15,613 nt of DNA from Azophilus sp964348115 (GTDB lineage Bacteria; Pseudomonadota; Gammaproteobacteria; Pseudomonadales; Azotimanducaceae), in NCBI GenBank assembly GCA_964348115.1, contig CAYGBY010000070.1, positions 1 through 15,613 on the forward strand, written 5' to 3'. The translations under genes were made by a program, and so were the position numbers. Under the pieces are notes generated by a model, which was given only the letters and a program-made list of their open reading frames with translations, made no database searches and was not told the DNA's origin. Shown here piece by piece: positions 7,607 through 15,613 of the stretch. How positions within the stretch are numbered: position 1 is the first letter of the stretch; the number at the start of each line of letters is the position of its first letter.

Positions 7607-8325
7607 AAAGCCGGCGTTCGTTCAACTGGGTTGGGGCGAAGGTTCCGAGACTTTGGATGCTGCTGGGGGTGGCGGTCTCGGTGGGCGCCTTGGTTTGGTT
7701 CGCAGCTGGAAGAACGCGGGATGCGCAGGTTCCGGCGGTCGCACCGGCCGGCCAAGCGCCCGCGATCGGGCGGACGGCGGGCGCAGACGCCATCGACGCA
7801 ACGGCTGCGGTCAAGGCGCCAACGCCGCTGTGGCGCACGGTCGACCCGCAGACGGTCGCGGTCAAGCCGCCCTTTGCAGACACTTGGTCGCAGGCCGGCC
7901 GTGTGCTGCTGGACGTGTCCGGCGCGGCGGCCGCGGCGCGAACTTGGCAGGTGGGGGACCGGGTGCGCATTGACCTGCCGCAGCTCGGAGAGCGCCACGA
8001 GGCGCCCATAGATCGCCTCGACCAACTGGGCCATTCCGTCGCCGCCCGCGGATTGATGGTCGACGCGGGCGGTCAAGACCGGCGCTTCGTGGTGACTGTT
8101 GGGCCCGGGCGGGTCTTCGCCTACATCGACACGGCCGCCGGGCCCTACGAGCTGGTGGCCAATGACCGGCTGGGATGGCTGCTGCCGTCGGCCAGCATGA
8201 TGGCGGGCTTCGATTACAGCCAGCCGGACTACTGGCTTCCCGAGGCGCAGCCTGCGGACGGCGATTTCGTCCGGAACGCTGCGCCGCCGGGCCGACGCGA
8301 CGCTGTCCGCTCAAATCAGCAGTAG
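7603..8325 (+). CDS. Membrane-anchored protein resembling a metzincin propeptide
   Basis: This 240-aa protein has an N-terminal hydrophobic helix (about 15-36), an Ala/Pro-rich stretch (40-75) and a beta-rich domain at about 98-195 (QVGDRVRIDLPQLGE, then FVVTVGPGRVFAYIDTAAGP and YELVANDRLGW). That domain resembles the N-terminal propeptide region of secreted M12-type metalloproteases, where a similar stretch precedes the catalytic domain in one chain. Here the next gene, 32 bp downstream, encodes a metzincin lacking such a domain. The pair therefore looks like a protease split from its propeptide, the first protein acting as chaperone, inhibitor or membrane tether; this is inferred from weak similarity. 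ATG 7603 is chosen because it precedes the hydrophobic helix and overlaps the leader ORF stop; GTG 7546 is an alternative. Confidence 0.7.
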   Translation: MKSRRSFNWVGAKVPRLWMLLGVAVSVGALVWFAAGRTRDAQVPAVAPAGQAPAIGRTAGADAIDATAAVKAPTPLWRTVDPQTVAVKPPFADTWSQAGRVLLDVSGAAAAARTWQVGDRVRIDLPQLGERHEAPIDRLDQLGHSVAARGLMVDAGGQDRRFVVTVGPGRVFAYIDTAAGPYELVANDRLGWLLPSASMMAGFDYSQPDYWLPEAQPADGDFVRNAAPPGRRDAVRSNQQ

Positions 8326-8357
8326 CGCCATGCGCTGAAAACGTTGAGGGGGAATCA

Positions 8358-11300
8358 ATGCGCAACCCAACGAAAATTCGTGTGCGGCTCGCCTTGGCCG
8401 CCCTTGCGCTGGTCGCTAACGCTTGGGCCGGCGACAGACGCGACATCGTGTTCGCCTGCCCCTGCTCAGCCGAATGGGTGGCGGGAGAGGCCGGTGAACT
8501 TGGAACCCTGACCCTGGTCGGCGGCATCCGCAGCCATCGCGCCAGCGAAACCGGGGAGGTGCTGCTATCGGCCCAATGGCCGAATGGCGAGGATGGCGCG
8601 TTTGCGGGAACGCTGGCGCCGCGGCAGCTTCAGGCCGGGCGCTGGACTCTGGCGTTGGCCGAACCTGACCCCGATGGGTTGCTGGAGTTGCGCCTGCTCG
8701 AGCGGACCGGCGAGAACCCCCAAGGCGACGCGCAGTGGCTTGCCCATGAAACGCTGGCGCTCTGGCCGGCGCCGGGGCAGGACGCAGGGGCGCCGAGACG
8801 CTTCGTGGACATTCTCACGGACGGCGATGGCGATGGCGTGGGCGATGTCAATGAACAACTGGCGGGGACGTCCTGGACGGATCCCGCTTCCACGCCAGGG
8901 GTTTCGGTCCTGGATGTGCTGGCCCTGTATTCGGCGGGGTTCCGGGAGGCCGAAAACGGCTACCCGCACACGCGCCTGCTCCACCACCTGACCGTCGCAG
9001 ATGCGCTTTTCGCGGACAGCGGCGCGAACATTCATCTACGGCCCGTGGGCATGAGCGAAGTGGAGCTGAATCAATTTGGATCGGCATTGCCCGATCGCCG
9101 CGAGGAATTGATGGAGGCGCATGGCGCGGACCTAGCAGTCCAATTCAGTCCTAGGGGGCCGTGCGGCGGGGCGGCCGGATGCGCCGGAGTGGGCGCCTGG
9201 GGCGGCAGCCGATGGCGGGACGCCCCGGCTTGGGTCGGGGCCGGCAGCGCCATGACGACAGCCCACGAACTAGGGCACGTGATGGGCCTCGCGCACTCGG
9301 CGCGCCAAGGTGAATCCCACGGGGCCTTCCGCTGGGCGCGTGGCCACTACTTTACGCAGCGCGGCCAGACACGCAGCTACGGCACCATCATGTCCTACGG
9401 TCTTGCGGTGCTTGGCGGCCATTTCTCCAGTCCGCTGGCGGACTGCGGCCGCTTCGGCCCCTGCGGTGTGGCGAAGCACGAACTGGATGGCGCGGATGCG
9501 GTTGCCAGCTTGGACTTGCTGCGATTTCAGGTCGCGGCGCACCGCCCGGCGCTGGCCGATGGCGATGGCGATGGATTTGTCGACGTCTGGGATGCCGCGC
9601 CGGACGACCCGTCAGATTGGTCGGACATAGACGGCGACGGCGTCGGTGACAACGCCGACGTGGACGACGACAACGATGGGGTGGCGGATGCGGAAGACGC
9701 CTTTCCCTTGGACCCGGACGAATGGTTGGATGCGGACGGCGACGGCGTCGGCGACAACGCGGACAACGAAGTGCTGGATTTGAGCCCGTTTGCCGACCCG
9801 GCTTTGCGCGCTGCAGTGGAGACGGCCTTGGGCAAGGCGCCCGGCAGCCCGATATCGGCGCAAGACATGGCGGCTTTGACGGCGTTGGACGCAAGTGGGC
9901 GCGGCATTCGCGACTTGTCTGGCCTTGAACTGGCGGTGGGGCTTGAATCCTTGAGACTTTACGGCAACCGTCTGGACAGCCTCGAACCGCTTTCCGGATT
10001 GACCGGGTTGCGAAGCCTCATTTTTCGGGACAACGCCGTCTTCGACCTCTCGCCGCTGTCGCGTTTGACCAGCCTGCACACCCTCGACTTGCAAAGCAAT
10101 GCGGTCGTGGACCTAGCGCCGCTCTTCGGGTTGGCCAACCTGCGCCACCTTAACTTGCGCGACAATGCGGTATCGGATTTGTCGCCGTTGTCGGCCTTGA
10201 CCAGCCTGCACAGGCTTGATGCCACAGGGAACCCGGTTGAAGACATCTCGCCCCTTGCCGGCCTGACGGGGATCCGCCGCCTGCACCTCAGCGACACTGG
10301 CGCGAATTTCGCCGACCTAGTCGCGCTGCCGTATTTTTCCGACCTTCATGATTTGAGCATTCGCGGCCTTGGGGTGTCGGAAATTTCGGCGCTTTCGGGC
10401 ATGAACCAGCTTCTTCAGCTCGACGTGGGCGACAACGCCGTCGCCGACATCGCTCCGCTGGCCGGATTGCCGGGCTTGCGGTACTTGAATATCGATCACA
10501 ACTTGGTGACGGACGTCTCCTCCCTCTCGGTGCTGGCGCAGCTTGAGTGGCTCGACCTGGCCAACAATGCCGTTGCGGACCTCACTCCCCTCGCCGGGCT
10601 GGCGAATCTGCGCTGGCTGTTTCTTGCCCACAACGAGGTCTCTGACTTGTCCGTCCTAGCCGGGCTGGCGGGACTCGAGTGGCTCACCTTGGACGCCAAC
10701 CTGATTTCGGACATCGGCCCACTGGCGGGATTGCTGAATCTTACGCTTCTCGAATTGCCGCACAACCGCATTGCCGATATTGGCCCGCTGGCTGGCCTGC
10801 TGAATATCGAGTTTCTCGACCTGTCGAACAACCGCATCTCCGACGTTTCGCCCTTGGCGAATATGCGGCGCCTGCGCTTCCTTCACTTGGCCTACAACGC
10901 CGTTTCCGATATCGCGCCGCTGGTTGATCGCGCCATTTTCGGGGGTGCCGACGCCGCCGGCGCATTCCTGGTTCTAGACGCCAACCCGTTGCGCGAAATC
11001 TCCGTGACTCAACACATAGCGGCCCTCCGCTCCTGGGGAGTGAACGTGCTTTCCCAAAGGATTGGCGCCGGCGCCGCCCCCGGCTTGGTCGCCGACCCAA
11101 CCCTGCGCGCGCTGCTGGCCGAAGCGGTGGCGGGCGGAACCCTACTGGTGGACGATAAGGCCATTCTTGCGGGCATCGATAGGATCCGGGAGCTTCGCAT
11201 CCTTGGCCGCGGCGTCATTAGCTTGGCCGGACTGGCCGTTGCGCAGAACCTTGAGGAACTCCACGCAGCGTCCAACGGGATCCTGGACGTCTCGCCACTT

Positions 11301-13196
11301 GCTGGGCTTGCCGCGCTGCGCGGACTGGATCTGCGCAACAACCGCATTGCGGACATTGCTCCTTTGGCGGCCAATGGGGCGCTCTCGCTGGGTGATTGGG
11401 TGGCGCTGGGCGGAAATCCCTTAAGCGAGGAGTCCCTCAACATCCATATCCCGGTGCTGCTTGGGCGCGGCGTGGAGATCAGCGTCGGCCCGATCCTGCT
11501 CAATCTGGCCGCCGGGGGCGCACCGCTGCGCTTCGACACCTCGGGGTACTTCGAGGCTTTGCATGGGGCGGGCGTCAGCCTGGCCGCTTCAGCCGATGAT
11601 GTTTCCTTGGCGACGGTGGAGATGAGCGGCGGCGTTCTGGTCGTCACGCCCGGCAGGCGGGCAGGCGTGACAAGCCTGCGGGTGACGGTGCGCGAAGGCG
11701 TACGCGCCGAAGAAACGCTGGAGTTCCTGGTGAGGGTGCGCGGGCCGCATGGGGCGCCGCTGTTGCCGAACGCGCGGGACCAAGTGCGCGAAGGGTTCGT
11801 CCGCATCGTCAACCAGGGCGCAGAGGCTGGCGAAGTGCGCATTCTCGCCATCGACGACAACGGCAGGCGCCGCGGCGGTCCGCTGACGCTGGCCATCGGC
11901 GCTGGCGAAGCCGTTAACTTTAACTCTTCCGACCTGGAGGCCGGGAACCCGGACAAAGGGCTGGTGGGGGGCAGCGGCCCCGGTTTCGGCGACTGGCGGC
12001 TGGAGTTGCACAGCGCCTTGGAACTGGAGGTGCTTTCCTACATCCGCACCGCGGACGGGTTGGTCACGGCCATGCATGATCTAGCGCCAGTGGATGGAGG
12101 GGAACGATACGTACCAACCTTCAACCCGGCCAGCGCACTGGATCAGGTCAGTTCCTTGCGCCTCACCAATCTGCGCGGGAAATTCACCTCGGCCATCATC
12201 ACGGGCATCGATGATAAGGGCCAGTCGCCGGGCAGCGGCGTGCGGATCGCCATTCCGCCCTACGCCACGCGCACAGTCTCTGCGGCGGACCTCGAAGCCG
12301 GCGTGGGCCGGCGGGGACGGCTTGGGGACGGCCACGGCAAGTGGCGCCTGCGGATCGCGCCGGCTGGCGCCCTGGCCGTGACCAGCCTGATCACCAGCCC
12401 CGAAGGACACCTCGCCAACCTCTCGAGCCGCCCTGCCGCTTCACTCCGCATGGGGGGTGTGCACAGCGTTCCGCTGTTGCCGTCCGCCGGGGATGCGCTG
12501 GGGCGACAGGGGCTGGTGCGCGTCTTCAACGGCGCCGGGCAGGACGGTGAAGTGCAGGTATTGGCCTATGACGACACGGGGCGGCGCTACCAACCCCTGA
12601 CGCTCAGGGTCCGTGCGGGGGAAGCGGCGCACTTCAACTCCAATGATCTGGAGCTGGGCCATCCGCAGCAATGGCTGTCCGGCAGCACCGGGCCGGGGCC
12701 GGGCGACTGGCGCTTGGAGCTGCGCAGCGACTTGGACATCGAGGTGCTCGCCTATGTGCGCACCCGCAGCGGTTTTCTGACGGCCATGCACAATCTCGCG
12801 CCGCACAGCGGGCGACGGTACGAGGTGGCGACCTTCAATCCGGGCAGCAACAGGAAGCAGGTGAGCAAGCTGCGGATCGTCAACCCAGGATCGCGGCCCG
12901 CCCATGTGTCCATAGCGGGCACCGATGACGGCGGCAACCCTTCCGTCCAGATTGTGCAGTTCACCATCCCCGCCGGCGCCGCACGCTCGCTGACAGCAGC
13001 CGAACTGGAAAGCGGCGAGGTGGACTGGCGTGGACTGCGCGGCATGCTGGGCGACGGAAAAGGCAAGTGGCGGCTGCATATCGACTGCGAGCAGCCGATC
13101 CTCGTGATGAATCTACTCGATAGCCCGACCGGCCACTTGGCGAACCTGTCAGCCGGCGAATCCGATCTGGCCACGGCGGGGGAATCAGGGGAATAA
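8358..13196 (+). CDS. Giant secreted metzincin protease with leucine-rich repeats
   Basis: A 1612-aa multidomain exported protein. A signal peptide (1-25, RLALAALALVANAWAG) leads to a beta-rich N-region with one calcium-loop motif (155-164). The metzincin domain spans about 183-392: HELGHVMGLAH gives Zn ligands H303, H307 and H313 with catalytic E304, and GTIMSYG (342-348) is the Met-turn. Cysteine pairs C269/C275 and C363/C369 may form disulfides. Type-3-like calcium loops (401-470) precede a long LRR array of about 22-residue SDS22/internalin-like units (about 507-860), a second LRR block (943-1010), an Ig-like domain (1046-1128) and four related C-terminal repeats (1135-1597). No cell-wall anchor, autotransporter barrel or RTX repeats are seen, so its release route is unclear. 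ATG 8358 has GAGGGGGA 6 nt upstream. It follows the propeptide-like gene by 32 bp, presumably one transcript. Confidence 0.93.
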   Translation: MRNPTKIRVRLALAALALVANAWAGDRRDIVFACPCSAEWVAGEAGELGTLTLVGGIRSHRASETGEVLLSAQWPNGEDGAFAGTLAPRQLQAGRWTLALAEPDPDGLLELRLLERTGENPQGDAQWLAHETLALWPAPGQDAGAPRRFVDILTDGDGDGVGDVNEQLAGTSWTDPASTPGVSVLDVLALYSAGFREAENGYPHTRLLHHLTVADALFADSGANIHLRPVGMSEVELNQFGSALPDRREELMEAHGADLAVQFSPRGPCGGAAGCAGVGAWGGSRWRDAPAWVGAGSAMTTAHELGHVMGLAHSARQGESHGAFRWARGHYFTQRGQTRSYGTIMSYGLAVLGGHFSSPLADCGRFGPCGVAKHELDGADAVASLDLLRFQVAAHRPALADGDGDGFVDVWDAAPDDPSDWSDIDGDGVGDNADVDDDNDGVADAEDAFPLDPDEWLDADGDGVGDNADNEVLDLSPFADPALRAAVETALGKAPGSPISAQDMAALTALDASGRGIRDLSGLELAVGLESLRLYGNRLDSLEPLSGLTGLRSLIFRDNAVFDLSPLSRLTSLHTLDLQSNAVVDLAPLFGLANLRHLNLRDNAVSDLSPLSALTSLHRLDATGNPVEDISPLAGLTGIRRLHLSDTGANFADLVALPYFSDLHDLSIRGLGVSEISALSGMNQLLQLDVGDNAVADIAPLAGLPGLRYLNIDHNLVTDVSSLSVLAQLEWLDLANNAVADLTPLAGLANLRWLFLAHNEVSDLSVLAGLAGLEWLTLDANLISDIGPLAGLLNLTLLELPHNRIADIGPLAGLLNIEFLDLSNNRISDVSPLANMRRLRFLHLAYNAVSDIAPLVDRAIFGGADAAGAFLVLDANPLREISVTQHIAALRSWGVNVLSQRIGAGAAPGLVADPTLRALLAEAVAGGTLLVDDKAILAGIDRIRELRILGRGVISLAGLAVAQNLEELHAASNGILDVSPLAGLAALRGLDLRNNRIADIAPLAANGALSLGDWVALGGNPLSEESLNIHIPVLLGRGVEISVGPILLNLAAGGAPLRFDTSGYFEALHGAGVSLAASADDVSLATVEMSGGVLVVTPGRRAGVTSLRVTVREGVRAEETLEFLVRVRGPHGAPLLPNARDQVREGFVRIVNQGAEAGEVRILAIDDNGRRRGGPLTLAIGAGEAVNFNSSDLEAGNPDKGLVGGSGPGFGDWRLELHSALELEVLSYIRTADGLVTAMHDLAPVDGGERYVPTFNPASALDQVSSLRLTNLRGKFTSAIITGIDDKGQSPGSGVRIAIPPYATRTVSAADLEAGVGRRGRLGDGHGKWRLRIAPAGALAVTSLITSPEGHLANLSSRPAASLRMGGVHSVPLLPSAGDALGRQGLVRVFNGAGQDGEVQVLAYDDTGRRYQPLTLRVRAGEAAHFNSNDLELGHPQQWLSGSTGPGPGDWRLELRSDLDIEVLAYVRTRSGFLTAMHNLAPHSGRRYEVATFNPGSNRKQVSKLRIVNPGSRPAHVSIAGTDDGGNPSVQIVQFTIPAGAARSLTAAELESGEVDWRGLRGMLGDGKGKWRLHIDCEQPILVMNLLDSPTGHLANLSAGESDLATAGESGE
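8904..9533 (+). other. Domain: metzincin catalytic domain
   Basis: Residues 183-392 of the giant protein. The opening LALYSAGFREAENGY and LTVADALFADSGANIHLRPV match the usual helix and strand before the active site of reprolysin-like proteases. The zinc-site motif HExxHxxGLxH and the Met-turn are intact, so the enzyme should be active. Confidence 0.88.
9558..9767 (+). other. Domain: thrombospondin type-3-like calcium-binding loops
   Basis: Residues 401-470 contain repeated Asp-rich loops (DGDGDGFVDVWDAAPDD, DIDGDGVGDNADVDDDNDG, DADGDGVGDNADN). They likely bind calcium and form a stiff linker between protease and LRRs. The underlying DNA is internally repetitive. Confidence 0.85.
9876..11387 (+). 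repeat. Leucine-rich repeat arrays in the giant protein
   Basis: About fifteen consecutive units of 22 residues (one is 24) run from about residue 507 to 860, following the pattern LxxLxLxxNxVxDLSPLAGL, for example LRHLNLRDNAVSDLSPLSAL. After an interruption of about 80 residues three more units lie at about 943-1010. The pattern is the SDS22/internalin class, which forms a curved protein-binding surface. Confidence 0.92.
11493..11741 (+). other. Domain: Ig-like beta-sandwich
   Basis: Residues 1046-1128 follow the layout of bacterial Ig-like domains that often sit between modules of exported proteins: LRFDTSGYFEA, then SLATVEMSGGVLVVTPGRRA, then VTSLRVTVREGVRAEETLEF. Likely a spacer. Confidence 0.6.
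11760..13148 (+). repeat. Four related C-terminal repeats in two tandem pairs
   Basis: Residues about 1135-1244, 1250-1356, 1372-1482 and 1488-1597 share one pattern: a strand like LRIVN, a centre like GxDDxGR, an F/V-rich strand, a DLE motif near the middle, GxGxWRL, and a hydrophobic end. Repeats 1 and 3 end TAMHDLAP or TAMHNLAP; repeats 2 and 4 end GHLANLS. The pairing shows a roughly 235-residue unit, itself two half-repeats, that was duplicated. Probably an all-beta surface or secretion module; function unknown. Confidence 0.8.
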
Positions 13197-13639
13197 CGTG
13201 GCCGGCTTCGTACGCGCCGCCGCCGTGCACGGGCACATTGAGAGCGCGAAGGGATCCGCAGGCAAGGAAATCGCCCGCCGCTGTGTGCGAGAGACGCATC
13301 GCCAGCCGGCTTGGACCAAGCGTAGAGTGTCTTTGCGGCGTCGATGCCCGCCGCTGAGAAATGAATCAGCCGACGGACGCGGACACGTTCGCAAGCCCGA
13401 TACAAGAAAATCTACTTTGTGAATCCCGACCGCAAGGCTGGCGCGCGAGCGCCTCTCGGCCGGTAATCGCAAGCATCTGGGCCGCCTGCAACGTCCAGGT
13501 CAGATGACGCCGAAGTGGAACGGGTTACACTGAGCTAAGTAATGGATGCGGCAATGGAGGTGCGTATCGGAGTGCTTCACCACGGAAGACCCGCCGCCAT
13601 CGGGGTTGGGAGGTGGTTGGCAAGGGGGATTGTCATCTC
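13197..13639. other. Gene-poor interval after the giant gene
   Basis: The 443 bp hold a minus-strand SDR-like fragment (see 13290-13405) and otherwise no gene I can support. Short open frames on both strands lack ribosome sites and recognisable products. No clear terminator for the upstream gene was found. Confidence 0.5.
13290..13405 (-). pseudogene. Remnant of an atypical SDR / NDUFA9-like NAD(P)-binding protein
   Basis: The minus-strand frame reads YRACERVRVRRLIHFSAAGI, then DAAKTLYAWSKPAGDAS, closely following the family pattern 'vv.AC..agV.RlIH.SAlgad...s.Y..SKaaGEaa' of NDUFA9-like epimerase/dehydrogenases (active-site-like Y and K included). A stop codon (TAG) lies four codons upstream in the same frame, no Rossmann glycine motif precedes it, and similarity fades downstream. 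It looks like a decayed fragment of about 40 codons. Confidence 0.45.
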
Positions 13640-14164
13640 ATGCCTGCGCCATTGATGATCAGCAGCCGGGACGATGTCCTGACCGGGATTGCTCGTCGCT
13701 CCGATCCGTTGGGGTTGCTCGCGGTTTGGTCCACTCGGGCTCGTAAGCTGGTGCCCCACCTCACAGAGCAGACAACGGACGTGCGCGGATTTCAGATTCT
13801 AGTCGAGGCGTTCCGGCTGTGGACCATCTTCGTAGACAGAACGCCTCAGCCTTCCAAGCGGCAAGGCGAGTTCTGCATGCTCGTCGAGCAGGCCTTCGCA
13901 AGAACGATCGGAAGGGCCACCGAGTCCGAGTTCATCATGCACAGCTCGCTACGTCGGGTCAAAAAAGACCTGAAGCACTATGGCGAAGCCCATAACGCCA
14001 AGCAGGTGGCCACCCAAGCCGCCAAGAAATGGAAATTGGATGATGGGGAAGTGCTGCGGGTGAAAAGCCCGACGGGATCATCCACTACCACATGGGTGGC
14101 CGGTTGGTCGCCCCACACGGGCAACGTCTCGGTAAGGCGAATCAAACGCCCGACTTCATGGTAG
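13640..14164 (+). CDS. Conserved-looking hypothetical protein
   Basis: A 174-aa soluble protein without signal peptide or membrane helix. The N-terminal half (DDVLTGIARRSDPLGLLAVW, VPHLTEQTTDVRGFQILVEA, FRLW) looks like a real family motif; the shape 'DPLG...W...R.LVP.LT.QT..VRGF..LV.AF.LW' faintly recalls DUF6361-like proteins seen near defence genes, but I cannot assign it. The C-terminal half is basic (RRVKKDLKHYGEAHNAKQVA). It may be a shortened version of a longer protein. ATG 13640 has AAGGGGGA 10 nt upstream; ATG 13655 and GTG 13613 are alternatives. It is 46 bp ahead of a secreted-protein gene on the same strand. Confidence 0.65.
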   Translation: MPAPLMISSRDDVLTGIARRSDPLGLLAVWSTRARKLVPHLTEQTTDVRGFQILVEAFRLWTIFVDRTPQPSKRQGEFCMLVEQAFARTIGRATESEFIMHSSLRRVKKDLKHYGEAHNAKQVATQAAKKWKLDDGEVLRVKSPTGSSTTTWVAGWSPHTGNVSVRRIKRPTSW

Positions 14165-14210
14165 GGTGTGGTAAGGCAGGAGAATGCAAACCACCAACAG
14201 GAGAAGCGAA

Positions 14211-14957
14211 ATGATTAAGGTGTTGCTGTTTCCAATTTTGATGTTTCTTGTCATCGTCGCGGCCATGTTTGCCGGGAATGCGTCGGCCGCCAAGTTCGAC
14301 GTGCCGCAAGGCGGCGGGAAGTTGCCGACGATTGCGCTCGTTGAATGCCTGGCGGAGGAACACAGCCGCAGCATGGGCGAGTATTGCTACATGACCTACT
14401 CCTGCAGCCCGACGCGGGACGGCGACGAAGTGCGCGGGACTTTGTGGAGGGGGATGCTTCACCATGACGGGCGGCGAGTCACGACGGCGGAGGATTCCAT
14501 AGCCTTCGAGCGTTCATGCGTCGTTACCGTGGCCGACGACGCGAAGATCACTTGGTTCACCGCCTATCGTCCGGACGGGAAGGGAGGCGAGATCGTCGGA
14601 ATCGAAAAGGTCGGCGGCGCAGCCCACACCGAGACTAGGGGCAGCTTCACCGTGCCACACGACAACATGCTGGCGCAGTTCCTTTCGCACGAAGCCGTGC
14701 GGGCGAACACGCTGGACGATTGGATAGAGGACGCATGCCAAAGTGATGACGACGTGAGCGGCTGTCGGTTGGGCAATGACGCCGCCGGATACTACTTGGC
14801 GGGTGTCCCCGCGACCCCGCAAACGGATTGTTACGTGGGGAATATGATGCTTGTGAACATAAGGGATCGGCATCATCGGTACGATTGGCTACTAAACATC
14901 TCGATACAGTGGTATCAAAAGCCATGGGATGAATACTGTCCCGACGCTGAGGATTAG
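14211..14957 (+). CDS. Secreted hypothetical protein
   Basis: A 248-aa protein with a clear signal peptide (MIKVLLFPILMFLVIVAAMF, cleavage likely after NASA, residue 26). The mature part is acidic with several cysteines (YCYMTYSCSP, RSCVVTV, DACQSDDDVSGC, TDCYVGN, EYCPDAED), suggesting disulfides in the periplasm or outside. I recognise no enzyme motif. AGGAG lies 7 nt before ATG 14211; the in-frame ATG at 14184 has a ribosome site too close to use. It follows the 174-aa gene by 46 bp and is followed after 3 bp by a tiny ORF, so the three are probably co-transcribed. Confidence 0.8.
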   Translation: MIKVLLFPILMFLVIVAAMFAGNASAAKFDVPQGGGKLPTIALVECLAEEHSRSMGEYCYMTYSCSPTRDGDEVRGTLWRGMLHHDGRRVTTAEDSIAFERSCVVTVADDAKITWFTAYRPDGKGGEIVGIEKVGGAAHTETRGSFTVPHDNMLAQFLSHEAVRANTLDDWIEDACQSDDDVSGCRLGNDAAGYYLAGVPATPQTDCYVGNMMLVNIRDRHHRYDWLLNISIQWYQKPWDEYCPDAED

Positions 14958-14960
14958 AGA

Positions 14961-15089
14961 ATGGACGCGGAAGAAATCCTGAAGGAAATCGCATATGAAC
15001 GGTCAACCCGCGTCAGGAACGAGCATGAAAGAATGCGTGAGGATGGACGCCGCGACAAGCGGCTTGCACTGCTGGAGGAAAGGGCTTAG
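14961..15089 (+). CDS. Small charged helical protein (42 aa)
   Basis: ATG 14961 begins 3 bp after the stop of the secreted-protein gene, with GAGG about 9 nt upstream. The product (MDAEEILKEIAYERSTRVRN, then EHERMREDGRRDKRLALLEERA) is almost wholly charged and predicted helical, with heptad-like spacing of hydrophobics. Tight spacing and a good start context favour a real gene; no family recognised. It overlaps no other good candidate. Confidence 0.5.
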   Translation: MDAEEILKEIAYERSTRVRNEHERMREDGRRDKRLALLEERA

Positions 15090-15096
15090 CGACGTC

Positions 15097-15249
15097 GTGT
15101 CGTTGCCTATGTTCGAGTTCATCGGAGAACTGATTGCCGGCGAGAGATTCATTGCGAAGGTCGATGGCGCTGAGACCATGCGGTTCGACTTGCCGGCCAT
15201 TAGGGACGAAATGCCGGGAGCTTCAGGGTTGGTAGCGGGAGTGTTGTAG
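15097..15249 (+). CDS. Small ORF possibly truncated by the IS
   Basis: An open frame using GTG 15097, TTG 15103 or ATG 15109 gives 46-50 residues (MFEFIGELIAGERFIAKVDG, ending SGLVAGVL). GGAGGAAAGGG at 15074-15084, inside the end of the preceding ORF, could be its ribosome site, though 12 nt from the GTG. The stop is at the apparent left edge of the IS, so the original gene may have been longer. Function unknown. Confidence 0.35.
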   Translation: MSLPMFEFIGELIAGERFIAKVDGAETMRFDLPAIRDEMPGASGLVAGVL

Positions 15250-15376
15250 CTCAGACACATTTGGCACACCCCCGGCGGTGACCGGGAGAGCGGCGCCGAG
15301 GCTGGGAAGCCCCCGCCCCGGCGCCGGATCGGGCAGCCTTCAGTGAACGACAAACCCACTGAAAGGAGACCGATCC
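15242..15376 (+). mobile_element. Left end of an insertion sequence (approximate)
   Basis: Between the small ORF and the transposase start lies noncoding DNA beginning near TGTTGTAGCTCAGACACATT and rich in GC palindromes (for example CCGGCGCCGG at 15318-15327). It is presumably the IS left end and transposase leader. The exact border cannot be set because the right end is outside the window. Confidence 0.4.
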
Positions 15377-15613
15377 ATGAACATTGAGTCCATGCGGATC
15401 AAATCGCACCGCAGTTTCGCCGTCGATGAGGCCCCGCTTCCGCCCGCCGCGGCCGAGCGCCTGAAAAAGTTGAACAAGCACGACGATCTCCGGGCCAACG
15501 GCTGCGCTGGCGCGGCGGCGCTCAGGCACGCCGGCCTCAGCCGCCGCACGCTGTGCCGGCGCGGCCTTGCGCCGAAGTCCACCCGCCCGCGCCGCGTCCG
15601 CCGCCGCGCCTAC
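15377..15613 (+). CDS. IS481-like transposase, N-terminal part (partial)
   Basis: Seventy-nine codons from ATG 15377 (AAAGGAG 8 nt upstream) to the window edge. MNIESMRIKSHRSFAVDEAP leads into a helix-turn-helix region (ERLKKLNKHDDLRANGCAGA, AALRHAGLSRRTLCR) and the basic segment RGLAPKSTRPRRVRR, typical of integrase-core transposases of the IS481 kind. In the family the HTH is usually followed by about 12-15 residues (YRW, K/R-rich, GGL) before the GL.P+S+RP+R motif; here SRRTLCR runs straight into RGLAPKS, so a short in-frame deletion is likely and the enzyme may be defective. The catalytic DDE domain lies beyond the window. Confidence 0.75.
   Translation, partial: MNIESMRIKSHRSFAVDEAPLPPAAAERLKKLNKHDDLRANGCAGAAALRHAGLSRRTLCRRGLAPKSTRPRRVRRRAY

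Overview
The window looks like a high-GC gammaproteobacterial chromosome segment. The evidence is an rnf (ion-translocating ferredoxin:acceptor oxidoreductase) operon directly downstream of metG, an arrangement known from gammaproteobacteria, with gammaproteobacteria-like RnfA, RnfB, RnfD and MetG sequences. The window also carries a membrane-anchored sulfatase, a giant secreted protease with leucine-rich repeats, a MITE-like element and an IS fragment. That mix is often seen in marine or host-associated lineages, but the sequence does not fix the species or lifestyle. Left third (1-5310, all minus strand): metG, a 165-bp element with 26-bp inverted ends at the metG stop codon, rnfA, an rnfB-rnfC fusion, a small repeat-built ORF, rnfD and the start of rnfG. 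The rnf operon is rearranged. RnfB is fused in frame to only the C-terminal double [4Fe-4S] domain of RnfC, and the NADH/FMN-binding body of RnfC is absent. The place of rnfC holds a 137-codon ORF built of a 72-bp (24-codon) periodic sequence that overlaps both neighbours. The rnfD/rnfG junction is copied in a 114-bp (38-codon) tandem repeat that runs off the left edge. Middle (5503-13196): a sulfatase on the minus strand, then across a divergent gap with a near-consensus sigma-70 promoter a two-gene plus-strand unit. Its first gene encodes a membrane-anchored protein resembling a metzincin propeptide. Its second encodes a 1612-residue secreted protein with a metzincin protease domain, calcium-binding type-3-like repeats, about 18 leucine-rich repeats, an Ig-like domain and four C-terminal repeats of about 110 residues. 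The likely reading is a protease whose propeptide is split from its catalytic chain, joined to a large binding surface. Right end (13197-15613): a decayed SDR-like fragment, a short operon-like run of uncharacterised genes (a conserved-looking 174-aa protein, a 248-aa secreted protein and two very small ORFs), then the 5' end of an IS481-like transposase with an apparent internal deletion, cut by the window edge.
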